Assembly: GCA_963977415.1 (NCBI GenBank) | Contig: CAXBOS010000010.1 | Location: 62,001-126,000, forward strand | Length of the DNA stretch: 64,000 nucleotides | Reading direction: 5' to 3' | DNA from: Croceimicrobium sp963977415 | GTDB taxonomy: Bacteria > Bacteroidota > Bacteroidia > Flavobacteriales > Schleiferiaceae | Part shown: positions 26,149-35,133 of the stretch, in pieces | Layout of the letters: every line of letters begins with the position of its first letter | Numbering within the stretch: the first letter of the stretch is position 1 | Notes under the pieces: generated by a model | What the model was told of the DNA's origin: nothing | Database searches by the model: none | The model's input: only the letters and a program-made list of their open reading frames with translations | Made by a program: the position numbers and the translations under genes

Positions 26149-27173
26149 AAGGGTAATAGTCTTTGGATACGATCCTGTTTTAAGTAGTAGTCTTCGCTAA
26201 TTACGCCATTAATCTTGGGGGCGGCCAAACCTTGATTTAAGGACTGAGGCCCGGTAATAAGAAGTGCTTCATCCCAAAGCTTGGCGCTAATAAATTGTTG
26301 TAAGGTATAGGCGCCACCTTCTACCATGATACTCAGAATATCCTTTTGGTGAAGTATCTTAAGAATTTCTGGCAGCGGATTTTCGGTATTGATTATATGT
26401 GTTTCTACTTCTCGCTTAGCGCCAGAAAAGTAGATAAAATGTGGATCTCTAAAAACTTGGGACTGGGGCTCTACTCGCCCTTGTAGGTCAATTATAATTC
26501 GCCAAAGTTTTTTCTGCGCTGGGAATTCACTAATGCCTAAATGGGGGTTGTCGTTAATAATGGTATTAGCTCCCACTAAAATGCCATCAACTTCGCTGCG
26601 CTCGCGGTGTACAAAGGGGCGGGTTTCAGGACTGCTAATCCAATGCATGCCTTTTTGCTGGGCTTGGCGATTAATATCTAGAAAGCCATCTTTACTTTGT
26701 GCCCATTTTAATAAAATATATGGTCTTTGTTGGGCGTGAAAAGTAAAAAAACGACGGTTAAGGAATTCGGATTCGTCTTTAAGAATATTTTCAATAACCT
26801 CAATGCCAGCATTTTTTAGCTTAGCGATGCCTCGACCATTTACCAAACTATTGGCATCGCGACAGCCAATTACCACTTTGGGAATTTGCATCTCAATAAT
26901 AAGATTGGAACATGGTGGTGTGCGGCCTTGGTGCGAGCAAGGCTCTAGATTTACGTAAAGAGTGGCTTTTTTAAGAAGTTCTTTATTAGTAACATTGGCA
27001 ATAGCATTTACCTCGGCATGAGCTTTACCTGCCTGTTGATGCCAGCCTTCGCCAATTATTTTCCCTTGATAAACAATAACTGAGCCTACCATAGGGTTGG
27101 GGCTAGCGCTGCTCGCTCCCTGTTGCGCCAATTGCAAACATCGGCGTAAATATTTCTCGTGCTCTTCTTGCAT
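26145..27173 (-). CDS. ribD: Bifunctional riboflavin deaminase/reductase RibD
   Basis: 342 residues. N-terminal deaminase (1-145): HAEVNA at 52-57 and PCSHQGRTPPC (78-88) provide the zinc ligands His52, Cys79 and Cys88. C-terminal reductase (150-342): KWAQSKDG, then VGANTIINDNPHL and MVEGGAYTLQQFI. It deaminates and reduces the pyrimidine intermediate of riboflavin synthesis. It is first in a four-gene reverse-strand operon. No FMN-riboswitch signature was seen in the 129-base leader. That leader holds a 10-bp inverted repeat (GGCAAGCTAA at 27205 and TTAGCTTGCC at 27269). Confidence 0.94.
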   Translation of the reverse strand: MQEEHEKYLRRCLQLAQQGASSASPNPMVGSVIVYQGKIIGEGWHQQAGKAHAEVNAIANVTNKELLKKATLYVNLEPCSHQGRTPPCSNLIIEMQIPKVVIGCRDANSLVNGRGIAKLKNAGIEVIENILKDESEFLNRRFFTFHAQQRPYILLKWAQSKDGFLDINRQAQQKGMHWISSPETRPFVHRERSEVDGILVGANTIINDNPHLGISEFPAQKKLWRIIIDLQGRVEPQSQVFRDPHFIYFSGAKREVETHIINTENPLPEILKILHQKDILSIMVEGGAYTLQQFISAKLWDEALLITGPQSLNQGLAAPKINGVISEDYYLKQDRIQRLLPL

Positions 27174-27302
27174 AGAGGCGCAAAAATAATCGCTTTAACT
27201 AGTTGGCAAGCTAAAATTAGCGCTCAAGTTTTAGCAGTCCTGTTTTTAGAGCACCGTGCTTTTTATGGTTAGCTTGCCCATTAATAGAAAATACCCCACA
27301 AT

Positions 27303-27695
27303 ATGAAATACGCTTACACCATACTTTACGTAGAAAAGGTGGATGAAACCATTGCGTTTTATGAGAAGGCCTTTGGCTTTAGTATGAAATTCATCACCCC
27401 AGAAAACGATTATGCCGAACTAGAATCGGGCGAAACTACCATAGCCTTTGCTTCCTTGGAATTGGGCGCGGCAAATTTTAAGCAGGGTATTGAAATAATG
27501 GAACTTTCAAAAAAGCCTGTGGGAATTGAGCTGGCCTTTACGAGTGAAGACATTGAAGATGATTTTAAACGCGCCGTTGATGCTGGCGCTAGTATATACC
27601 AGTCCATTCTCGATAAACCTTGGGGACAGAAAGTGGGTTATTTGAGAGATAATAATGGCTTTTTAATTGAAATATGTACTCCGATTAAGGGCTAA
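27303..27695 (+). CDS. VOC (glyoxalase-fold) protein
   Basis: 130 residues with two beta-alpha-beta-beta-beta units. It begins MKYAYTILYVEKVDETIAFYEKAFGF and ends WGQKVGYLRDNNGFLIEICTP. Such single-VOC proteins are metal-dependent lyases, dioxygenases or antibiotic-binding proteins; the substrate is unknown. The C-terminal Glu (LIEICT) is a typical metal ligand. The next gene follows about 50 bases later in the same direction. Confidence 0.85.
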   Translation: MKYAYTILYVEKVDETIAFYEKAFGFSMKFITPENDYAELESGETTIAFASLELGAANFKQGIEIMELSKKPVGIELAFTSEDIEDDFKRAVDAGASIYQSILDKPWGQKVGYLRDNNGFLIEICTPIKG

Positions 27696-27747
27696 ATTTA
27701 GCTTATACCAGCGGCAGGAAGCAAAAACAGGAGAAGTAATCTATAAT

Positions 27748-28302
27748 ATGCGGGATATTAATTTCGAAGACGACCAGATAATTTGGAAAATCTTAAAAGA
27801 GCATACAGAGGAATCTAAGGAACTGCAAAGAATGGTAGTTTCGAGCGTGGATGAAAATTTACGACCACAAGTGCGCACGATGATTTTACGAGCGGTAGAG
27901 CATAAAACTAAAAGCCTTTATTTTTATACTGACGCTCGCAGTCCCAAAATAAAGCAGTGGCAGAAAAATCAGTTTTGTCAAGTACTAGCTTATAGTCCTA
28001 GAGAATTGCTACAATTACGCTTTACTGCAAAAGCAGAAGTATGGCAAAGTGGAGAATTATATCAGTCTGCCAAAAGCGGGTTAAAAGAACATCAATGGCG
28101 CGATTACTCTAGCCTTTTAGCTCCGGGTAGTGACTATGACGCAGCATTAAAGTCTAGCAGTGACAAGCTAAATTTTGCCCTGGTACAGATAAAAGTAGAG
28201 CAAATGGAAATATTGAAACTGTTACCCAAGGCCCAAGAGCACCTGCGTTACAGTTTCAATTATGAGAAGAAGAATGAATTCCCTAAGCGCTTAGTGCCTT
28301 AA
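27748..28302 (+). CDS. Pyridoxamine 5'-phosphate oxidase-family flavoprotein
   Basis: 184 residues from ATG 27748, preceded by GGAGAAG. An in-frame TTG at 27667 would overlap the VOC gene and add an unrelated segment. The split-barrel FMN-binding core is visible: RPQVRTMILRAVEHKTKSLY, then FYTDARSPKIKQWQKN and LLQLRFTAKAEVW. The C-terminus RYSFNYEKKNEFPKRLVP replaces the usual RLAP ending. This is the Alr4036/PPOX-like group rather than true PdxH. Its 3' end overlaps a convergent gene by 20 bases. Confidence 0.8.
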   Translation: MRDINFEDDQIIWKILKEHTEESKELQRMVVSSVDENLRPQVRTMILRAVEHKTKSLYFYTDARSPKIKQWQKNQFCQVLAYSPRELLQLRFTAKAEVWQSGELYQSAKSGLKEHQWRDYSSLLAPGSDYDAALKSSSDKLNFALVQIKVEQMEILKLLPKAQEHLRYSFNYEKKNEFPKRLVP

Positions 28303-28603
28303 CTTGTCGTAGATAAGGGAGATGATTCTCTATATCCTTAATAAAACAATCGACATTATTTAAACAATGGCCTTCAACCGAAATTAGCTTAGTGCGCGAC
28401 CGAGAAAGGCCTATCACAAGATTAGGGACTTCATCAAGAACAGCGAGACCTAATTCGCGTTTTTCGCTTGCTTTACTTAAAACTAAGTTCTTTTCTTTTA
28501 GGAGTTTCACTAATTGGGCGGCTTTAATTTCGTATTGAAGATTGTTGCCGCAAAACTCAATGAAAGAGTTTAAAACACGTGATTTTAATAATTCGAGTTT
28601 CAT
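28283..28603 (-). CDS. Small hypothetical protein
   Basis: 106 residues with no signal peptide or membrane helix. It is predicted helical at the N-terminus (LKSRVLNSFIEFCGNN, then AAQLVKLLKEKNLVLSKAS) and strand-like in the middle (LVIGLSRSRTKLISVEGHC). I do not recognise a family. It begins at ATG 28603. It overlaps the convergent flavoprotein gene by 20 bases, which is why it might be doubted, but the codon pattern and length fit a real gene. Confidence 0.55.
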   Translation of the reverse strand: MKLELLKSRVLNSFIEFCGNNLQYEIKAAQLVKLLKEKNLVLSKASEKRELGLAVLDEVPNLVIGLSRSRTKLISVEGHCLNNVDCFIKDIENHLPYLRQVKALSA

Positions 28604-28661
28604 GGGTAAGAGATTTGGTGGTATAACTAAATTACTAAAAATTCAGCTATCTCTAACCTAA

Positions 28662-29474
28662 TCAGTCGAATTGATCTAAAAAATCGTCCAATTCTCGCTC
28701 CTTAACATACTGGCGATAGCATGCTTGCACGGATAAAAGGAACTCATAGTCATTGAGGATGTTCATGTTTACCAAGGCAAATTTGCAATAAAACATAAAG
28801 GCTTCAAGTTCCTTTTGCGAAAGCCCAGTAAGACGTACCACTGCGGTTCTGTTATTGGATTCTTCTAGCTTGTCGCGATAAGCGTCCTCGGCTTTTAATT
28901 CGGCCAACTTTCTTAATTGCTTCGGCTTTGAACCAAACAAATTATAGAGGAATTCGGCGGGATTGTTAATGCCAGCGGCAATTAATTCGGGATCTCGAAT
29001 TTGATCATTGCTGGGGATGGAAGGTTTGCGCAGCGGCATTTCCTTTGGTTTATTGGTAGTTAAAGTGTAGCTAAAAACGCTCACTTCGTCTAATAAGTAG
29101 TTTTGTTCTTCCATCTTAATAACCACCTCATTCAGTACCACCGTGCTATCGGAGTAGATAAAGTAGAAGTACTTGTACGCAATGTTGGAGAAGATTATTG
29201 TATCGCCCCGTTCTAGCTTAAGCGAAAAATAACCATCACCATCGGTGGTAGTTCCTTTTAAGGTGCTCTTATTAATAACATGCACGCCAGGTACGGTTTC
29301 TTTGGTCTTGCCGTCTAGGACCCAGCCGTCGATATATTGCTGTGCACTGAGGGGAGAAAGCATACTAAAGAATGCTACCAAAAGATAGTAGTGAAAACAC
29401 TTACTCTGCTTATCTTTGAAGCCCAATAGCGCCAATCGGCAAGGGTTCAGTTTAATTGATTTAATATTTTTCAA
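28662..29474 (-). CDS. Carboxypeptidase-like regulatory-domain protein (CarboxypepD_reg)
   Basis: Up to 270 residues. After a hydrophobic export signal (YYLLVAFFSMLSPLSAQQ) comes a beta-sandwich of the CarboxypepD_reg type: GWVLDGKTKETVPGVHV, then TTTDGDGYFSLKLERGDTI. This unit often precedes TonB receptors but here stands with an unrecognised helical C-terminal half (about 140-270). The longest frame begins at TTG 29474. A TTG near 29426, just before GFKDKQ, would give a normal signal peptide, so the start is uncertain. It is divergent from ettA with only 6 bases between the longest frames. Confidence 0.7.
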   Translation of the reverse strand: MKNIKSIKLNPCRLALLGFKDKQSKCFHYYLLVAFFSMLSPLSAQQYIDGWVLDGKTKETVPGVHVINKSTLKGTTTDGDGYFSLKLERGDTIIFSNIAYKYFYFIYSDSTVVLNEVVIKMEEQNYLLDEVSVFSYTLTTNKPKEMPLRKPSIPSNDQIRDPELIAAGINNPAEFLYNLFGSKPKQLRKLAELKAEDAYRDKLEESNNRTAVVRLTGLSQKELEAFMFYCKFALVNMNILNDYEFLLSVQACYRQYVKERELDDFLDQFD

Positions 29475-29480
29475 AGAGGT

Positions 29481-31175
29481 ATGTCTGAAGATAATAAGGT
29501 AATTTTTTCAATGAGTGGGCTCACCAAAACCTACTCGCAAAATAACAAAACGGTACTTAAAAATATTTATTTGAGCTTCTTTTATGGAGCGAAGATCGGT
29601 ATTCTTGGTTTGAACGGAAGTGGTAAGTCTACCCTTCTTAAAATTATTGCTGGCATTGAGAAAAACTACCAAGGGGATGTAGTATTCTCTCCTGGATACA
29701 AAGTAGGTTACCTAGAGCAAGAGCCGCAGTTGGATGAAACAAAAACAGTAATTGATATCGTAAAAGAAGGCGCCGCGGAAACGGTTGCTATTTTAGAAGA
29801 GTACAATAAAATTAACGACGACTTCGGTTTGCCGGAGGTTTACGAAAACCCCGACAAAATGGAAAAGTTAATGGCCCGTCAGGCTGATTTACAGGATAAG
29901 ATCGATGCCACAAATGCTTGGGAATTGGATACAGTTCTCAATCGCGCTATGGACGCTCTGCGCTGCCCTGAGCCCGATACTCCGATTTCTGTCCTTTCAG
30001 GAGGAGAACGTCGTCGTGTGGCGCTTTGCCGTTTGTTAATTCAACAACCGGAAATCTTATTACTCGATGAGCCTACCAACCACTTAGATGCCGAATCGGT
30101 CCTTTGGTTAGAGCAGCATCTGCAGCAGTATAAAGGAACGGTAATCGCCGTAACGCACGACCGTTATTTCTTAGATAATGTAGCTGGGTGGATTTTAGAA
30201 CTAGACCGTGGGGAAGGAATTCCGTGGAAAGGGAATTACAGCTCTTGGCTCGACCAAAAATCGAAGCGCTTGAAGCAAGAAGAAAAGCAAGAAAGCAAGC
30301 GTCGTAAAACTTTAGAACGAGAGTTAGATTGGGTACGCATGAGCCCGAAAGGCCGTCAAGCCAAAGGAAAAGCGCGTTTGAATAACTACAACCAATTACT
30401 AAGCGAAGAGCAAAAAAGTAGAGAGGATAAATTGGAGATTTTTATTCCCAATGGTCCGCGTTTAGGCACCAATGTTATTGAAGCCAAAGGCGTTAAAAAA
30501 GGTTTTGGCGATAAGCTTCTTTACGATAACCTCGAGTTTGATTTACCACCTGCCGGAATTGTGGGAATTATTGGACCAAACGGTGCCGGTAAAACGACCA
30601 TCTTCCGCATGATCATGGATCAGCAACAGCCCGATGCCGGTGAGTTTAAAGTGGGAGAAACTGTGAAGATTTCCTATGTCGATCAAAGTCATGAGGCTTT
30701 ATTGCCCGAAAAAACGATTTACGAGGTAATCTCCCAAGGCGACGAAGAAATTATGGTGGGCGATAGAAAAATTAATGCGCGTGCTTATTTGAGTCGTTTC
30801 AATTTTGCTGGTTCTGAGCAAAGTAAAAAAGTTGGCAGTCTTTCGGGGGGTGAGCGTAACCGCTTGCATTTATCGATGGCGCTAAAAGAAGGTGGAAACG
30901 TTCTATTACTAGATGAGCCCACCAACGATTTAGATGTGAATACTTTAAGGGCTTTGGAAGAAGCCTTGGATAACTTCGCTGGCTGTGCCGTAATTATTAG
31001 TCACGACCGTTGGTTCTTAGACCGCGTTTGTACGCATATTTTAGCCTTTGAAGGCGATTCGAATGTGTACTATTTTGAAGGTGGTTTTAGCGATTACGAA
31101 GAGAATAAGAAAAAACGCTTGGGCGATCATCAGCCCACTCGCATCAAGTATCGCAGACTTTTAAAAGACCAATAG
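29481..31175 (+). CDS. ettA: Energy-dependent translational throttle EttA (ABC-F)
   Basis: 564 residues with two ABC cassettes. First: Walker A GLNGSGKS, signature LSGGERRRVALCRLL, Walker B LLLDEPTNHLD. Then the linker (about 240-310, basic, QEEKQESKRRKTLEREL), followed by second cassette: Walker A GPNGAGKT, signature LSGGERNRLH, Walker B LLLDEPTNDLD. There is no membrane domain. It binds the ribosomal E site and gates early elongation according to energy state. Length and motif order match EttA rather than other ABC-F proteins. The glycosyltransferase gene starts 3 bases after its stop. Confidence 0.95.
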   Translation: MSEDNKVIFSMSGLTKTYSQNNKTVLKNIYLSFFYGAKIGILGLNGSGKSTLLKIIAGIEKNYQGDVVFSPGYKVGYLEQEPQLDETKTVIDIVKEGAAETVAILEEYNKINDDFGLPEVYENPDKMEKLMARQADLQDKIDATNAWELDTVLNRAMDALRCPEPDTPISVLSGGERRRVALCRLLIQQPEILLLDEPTNHLDAESVLWLEQHLQQYKGTVIAVTHDRYFLDNVAGWILELDRGEGIPWKGNYSSWLDQKSKRLKQEEKQESKRRKTLERELDWVRMSPKGRQAKGKARLNNYNQLLSEEQKSREDKLEIFIPNGPRLGTNVIEAKGVKKGFGDKLLYDNLEFDLPPAGIVGIIGPNGAGKTTIFRMIMDQQQPDAGEFKVGETVKISYVDQSHEALLPEKTIYEVISQGDEEIMVGDRKINARAYLSRFNFAGSEQSKKVGSLSGGERNRLHLSMALKEGGNVLLLDEPTNDLDVNTLRALEEALDNFAGCAVIISHDRWFLDRVCTHILAFEGDSNVYYFEGGFSDYEENKKKRLGDHQPTRIKYRRLLKDQ

Positions 31176-31177
31176 AT

Positions 31178-32041
31178 TTGTGGCTTAAGCTGCTCTATAA
31201 GTTAAAAGAAATATGGGCCTCACTCTTTTCCTTCCTGGAAGTAGAGGAGGCGCCTCTTTTTGTTGCGGCCGTCTTTAAAAATGAAGCTCCTTATTTAAAA
31301 GAGTGGCTCGACTTCCATCTGGCCCAAGGCGTACAACGGTTTTATTTGGCCGATAATTTTAGCGATGACCATTATGCTGAGGTTTTGGCGCCTTACCTTA
31401 AGTCAGGACAAGTGTATTTGCATAAAACTCGCAGTGGAGGGATGAACACGCGCTTGCAAGCCCAAGAGCTCAACCGCCTTTTAAAGGTGATTGCTTTAGC
31501 CGAAGGCAAGCATGCTTGGGTTGCTATTATTGATATAGATGAGTTTTTATTCAATCCTGCAGGGAAAAAGGTTCGAGCACTTTTATCTCAATTTAAAGGA
31601 CAAAATATCGCTGCCATTTTTGTCAACTGGTTAATGTTTGGCACCAGTAATTTAGCCCAGCTGAATGCAGAGAAACCCATGTTAAATCAGCTGACCTGGC
31701 GCGCTCACGCTAGCTTAGGCGAGCATAAAATGGGCAAACCGATTCTTTATCTAGCCAATAGTTTTGGCTTTTTAGAAGGACCCCATTTACCCTTTCGCAG
31801 AGGCGCAAGTAAAGTGGTTTATGCCAATGGAAAGGAATATTCGCCTAAAGATCCGCAAATCCAACATGAAGTTTTACGCCTCAACCATTATTGGTACCGC
31901 AGCGAAGAATACTACAATAGTGAAAAACGTAAAAAGCGCTGGGCCTTTGGCGACAGCCGCAGTGGTAAACGCGAGCAAGATCATATAAAAGCCTGTAATT
32001 ACGAGCAAGATTTCAGCATTCAACAATTGTTAAAAAGCTAA
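31178..32041 (+). CDS. Glycosyltransferase family 92-like protein
   Basis: 287 residues. The N-terminal part holds VAAVFKNEAPYLKEWLDFHL (about 28-47) and the acidic metal site IDIDEFLF (about 113-120), both typical of GT92/DUF4422-like glycosyltransferases. A later LNHYWYRSEEYYNSEK motif is also family-typical. No ATG lies near the start. TTG 31178, 3 bases after ettA, is the likely initiator. The acceptor is unknown and no polysaccharide genes flank it. Confidence 0.8.
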   Translation: MWLKLLYKLKEIWASLFSFLEVEEAPLFVAAVFKNEAPYLKEWLDFHLAQGVQRFYLADNFSDDHYAEVLAPYLKSGQVYLHKTRSGGMNTRLQAQELNRLLKVIALAEGKHAWVAIIDIDEFLFNPAGKKVRALLSQFKGQNIAAIFVNWLMFGTSNLAQLNAEKPMLNQLTWRAHASLGEHKMGKPILYLANSFGFLEGPHLPFRRGASKVVYANGKEYSPKDPQIQHEVLRLNHYWYRSEEYYNSEKRKKRWAFGDSRSGKREQDHIKACNYEQDFSIQQLLKS

Positions 32042-32598
32042 GAATAATTGATTTTTTAATGGTTAAAGTCGTTTTTGTTTTCAATTGCAATTCGGTGAGA
32101 AAGGAAGTGGATGACGCTGAGAGAAATTAGAAGGAATTCAAAGGTAGCTGCATGCAATAAAGGAGCTACGGCAGCTGCGGATTCTCGGTAGTATCCATCG
32201 AAAAGCAAACGGCGCTTGTCTTTTTGTTGATTTCGGTTTTCTACCTAGATGTCGTCCCGCTGGGACTTTTGTAACAGAGCTAAACAAATTCCGATAAGGT
32301 TTTACATTATAATTCAAAATCAATCCCGTAGGGATGACATGATTATAGAAAAGGTATAAAAAGGACATACAACCCCCTTAGGGGTGACATGATTTTTTGG
32401 GTCCGCTGTTTTAAAACTTTCTAGAGAACGTACATTAATAATGCGCATGGATCGGTGCACATCCTTATTCCCATCCTTTTTCCAAAATAATGGCGGCTCT
32501 CATCTAAACCTTGAACCATAAAAATAGGCGCTTAGCGCTGTTAACAAAATCTGCATTTTTAGCAATTTAATCTGCGCGAAGCCTTTAAATTTGAAGCT
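32042..32598. other. 557-base intergenic region with REP-like hairpins
   Basis: There is no convincing gene. A 76-codon reverse frame (32138-32368) runs through the repeats and is likely spurious. The region holds three short hairpins (32254-32385, listed separately) and little else that I can identify. Confidence 0.6.
32254..32385. repeat. Three REP-like short hairpins with varying stems
   Basis: GTCCC-GCT-GGGAC (32254-32266), ATCCC-GTA-GGGAT (32323-32335) and ACCCC-CTTA-GGGGT (32372-32385). The last two are followed by the same word GACATGATT. The stem bases differ between units but the pairing is kept in each. Short palindromes of this kind recur between genes in Bacteroidota and behave like REP elements. 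Confidence 0.65.
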
Positions 32599-34620
32599 AT
32601 GAATACGGAAAGCGCACAGGCCCAAATTTTAGCCCTTCGTAAGGAGCTAGAACACCATAATCATCAGTACTATATACTCGATGCGCCCGAAATATCGGAT
32701 TACGATTTTGATCAGAAACTGGAGGAATTACAAAAACTCGAAAAGGAGTATCCGCAATTCAATGATCCCAATTCACCCACCAAAAGAGTAGGAGGCGATA
32801 TTACTAAGGACTTTCCCACCAAGCAGCATAAATACCCCATGCTCTCGCTTAGCAATACCTACAGCCGCGAAGAGCTAGAGGAATACATTCAACGCATTCA
32901 GAAATTGATTCCCGAAGAGGAAATTGATTTTGTCTGTGAGCTAAAATACGACGGTGCCGCGATTAGTATTCGCTACGAAAATGGCGAGCTGGTGCAAGCT
33001 TTAACCCGCGGCGATGGTAGTAAAGGCGATGAAATCACCAACAATATTAAAACCATTGCCACCATTCCCTTGCGTTTGCGCGGCAATGACTTCCCAGAGG
33101 AATTTGAAATTAGAGGCGAGGTTTTTATGCCCCTAGCGGGCTTTGCTGCTTTAAATCAAAGCCGCATTGAAGAAGGCCTCGAAGCTTTCGCCAATCCACG
33201 AAACTCCGCCTCGGGTTCGCTTAAAATGCAAGACTCAAAACTGGTGGCCGAGCGTCCCCTCGACTGTTTCTTGTATTATGTGATGCTTGAACAACGCCTC
33301 TTTACCAATCATTACGACGCGGTGCTTGCCACGGCCGATTGGGGATTTAAAATTCCTTCACCCGCTAAGCGTTACATCGAAAAAGCAAAAGATGCGGAAG
33401 GCATTTTTAATTTCATTAATTATTGGGACAAAGAGCGCCATAATTTACCCTTTGAAATTGACGGTATTGTAATAAAGGTAAATGATTACCGCCTGCAAGA
33501 TCGTTTGGGTTTCACCGCCAAAAGTCCGCGTTGGGCCATAGCCTATAAGTTTAAAGCCGAACAACAAGAAACCATTTTAGAAAGTATCACTTACCAGGTA
33601 GGTCGCACCGGCGCTATTACTCCCGTAGCCAATTTACAAGCAGTTTCTTTGGCAGGAACCACGGTAAAACGCGCCAGCCTGCACAATGCCGACCAAATTG
33701 CTAAGCTCGACTTGCGCATTGGTGATAGCGTATATGTGGAGAAAGGCGGCGAAATTATTCCCAAAGTAGTGGGCGTTAATTTTGAGAAACGTTCGCCCGA
33801 AGTACCAGCATTCCATTATACCGAAACCTGTCCCGAATGCGATACACCTTTACGTCGCGAAGAAGGGGAAGCCCTGCATTATTGCCCCAATGAACTTGGC
33901 TGTCCCCCGCAAATTAGCGGTCGCATTCAGCATTTCATCAGCCGCAAGGCTATGGATATAGAAGGCATGGGCGGCGAAACAGTAGAGCAATTTGTGCAAG
34001 CGGCCTTAATTAAAGATGCGGCCGATTTATACCAACTTAAAAAGGAAGACCTATTGCCTCTCGACCGCATGGCGGAAAAGTCGGCCCAAAATATAATTGA
34101 TGGCATTGCAGCCAGTACCGCCATTCCTTTCGAGCGTGTGCTCTTTAGTTTGGGTATTCGCTACGTAGGGGAAACCGTCGCTAAGAAACTGGCCCGTCAT
34201 TTCGAGACGCTCGAAAAATTACAGGCAGCCAGCTTCGAGGAATTATTAAACGTAAATGAAATCGGCGAGCGCATCGCGCAAAGCATATTAAGCTACTTTA
34301 AAGACGAAAGGCATCTCCATATTTTACAACGTTTACAAGCGGTGCCTTTGCAATTCGCCATTGAAAAGCAGGAAGGAGCTAGTGCTAAATTAGAAGGCAA
34401 AACCATCGTCATTTCTGGTACTTTCGAACGCTATTCCCGCAACGAAATTAAGGCCCTTATCGAACTACACGGTGGTAAAAACACTGGCTCAGTATCCGCC
34501 AAAACCAGCCTCATTATCGCCGGTGAAGGCATGGGGCCAAGCAAGCGCAAAAAGGCAGAAGACTTGGGAATTACCATTATCGATGAAAATGAATTTCACG
34601 ATTTAATCAGCGCCGAATGA
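32599..34620 (+). CDS. ligA: NAD-dependent DNA ligase LigA
   Basis: 673 residues in the standard order. Adenylation domain with nucleophile Lys116 in ELKYDGAA and the N-terminal NAD-binding YYILDAPEISDYDFD segment; OB fold (about 320-400, KRASLHNADQI); four-cysteine zinc finger (CPECDTPL...YCPNELGC); helix-hairpin-helix repeats; and C-terminal BRCT (about 590-673, GKTIVISGTF). It seals nicks in replication and repair. It overlaps the next gene by 4 bases and leads the ligA / small gene / dapA operon. Confidence 0.97.
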   Translation: MNTESAQAQILALRKELEHHNHQYYILDAPEISDYDFDQKLEELQKLEKEYPQFNDPNSPTKRVGGDITKDFPTKQHKYPMLSLSNTYSREELEEYIQRIQKLIPEEEIDFVCELKYDGAAISIRYENGELVQALTRGDGSKGDEITNNIKTIATIPLRLRGNDFPEEFEIRGEVFMPLAGFAALNQSRIEEGLEAFANPRNSASGSLKMQDSKLVAERPLDCFLYYVMLEQRLFTNHYDAVLATADWGFKIPSPAKRYIEKAKDAEGIFNFINYWDKERHNLPFEIDGIVIKVNDYRLQDRLGFTAKSPRWAIAYKFKAEQQETILESITYQVGRTGAITPVANLQAVSLAGTTVKRASLHNADQIAKLDLRIGDSVYVEKGGEIIPKVVGVNFEKRSPEVPAFHYTETCPECDTPLRREEGEALHYCPNELGCPPQISGRIQHFISRKAMDIEGMGGETVEQFVQAALIKDAADLYQLKKEDLLPLDRMAEKSAQNIIDGIAASTAIPFERVLFSLGIRYVGETVAKKLARHFETLEKLQAASFEELLNVNEIGERIAQSILSYFKDERHLHILQRLQAVPLQFAIEKQEGASAKLEGKTIVISGTFERYSRNEIKALIELHGGKNTGSVSAKTSLIIAGEGMGPSKRKKAEDLGITIIDENEFHDLISAE

Positions 34621-35132
34621 GACTATTAGAATGGTATCGTCAACGCGATTTAAATAAGATACAAGCCCAAAGTCAGACTTCGTATACGGGTTTTGAAAGC
34701 AGTAAGTCCTATTTGCTTTTTTACCAATACTCTCAATTATCGCAGGCTGAGGTTAGCGCTTGGGAGGCCCTTTTTAAAGGGGAAGGGAAGCTTGTAGATT
34801 GCATAGCGCTTTATACCTCTAAAGAAAAAGAGATGCCGCCGGATATTTATCCCCAGTATATAAAGGCCAAAGAATCTACCTGGTGGGGAAAGCCTAAAGG
34901 CGAGGTTTTCTTTAAAACACTCGAAAAAAAGTACGATGTATTTATCGACCTCAGTAGCGGCGATCACATCGCGGCAAAATACCTGCGCTATGGCAGTCAT
35001 GCCGCTTTAAAAGTTAATTTTGGCCATCAGAAAAAGCCCTGGTCGGACTTGCAATTAGACTTTAAACTAAAAGAGCAAGGCCCCGCTGCCAGAGCAGCAT
35101 TATTGAAATTACTAGCATTTATAAATAAGTAA
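34617..35132 (+). CDS. Conserved hypothetical protein between ligA and dapA
   Basis: 171 residues, soluble, mixed alpha/beta. It starts MRLLEWYRQRDLNKIQAQS. A central strand-turn segment, VFIDLSSGDHIAAKYLRYGSHA, resembles the pattern of a small Rossmann-like core. A gene of this size between ligA and dapA is common in flavobacteria (I believe the DUF6913 group, from memory). It overlaps ligA by 4 bases and ends 1 base before dapA. The function is unknown. Confidence 0.75.
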   Translation: MRLLEWYRQRDLNKIQAQSQTSYTGFESSKSYLLFYQYSQLSQAEVSAWEALFKGEGKLVDCIALYTSKEKEMPPDIYPQYIKAKESTWWGKPKGEVFFKTLEKKYDVFIDLSSGDHIAAKYLRYGSHAALKVNFGHQKKPWSDLQLDFKLKEQGPAARAALLKLLAFINK

Positions 35133-35133
35133 A

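Noticed and set aside
27174..27302. FMN riboswitch upstream of ribD
   Set aside because: The 129-base leader is too short and lacks the conserved riboswitch words; only a 10-bp inverted repeat is present.
27667..27747. Longer flavoprotein starting at TTG 27667
   Set aside because: It would overlap the VOC gene by 29 bases; ATG 27748 has GGAGAAG ahead of it.
32138..32368. 76-codon reverse frame in the gap before ligA
   Set aside because: It runs across the three REP-like hairpins, has no initiation context, and its sequence is explained by the repeats.
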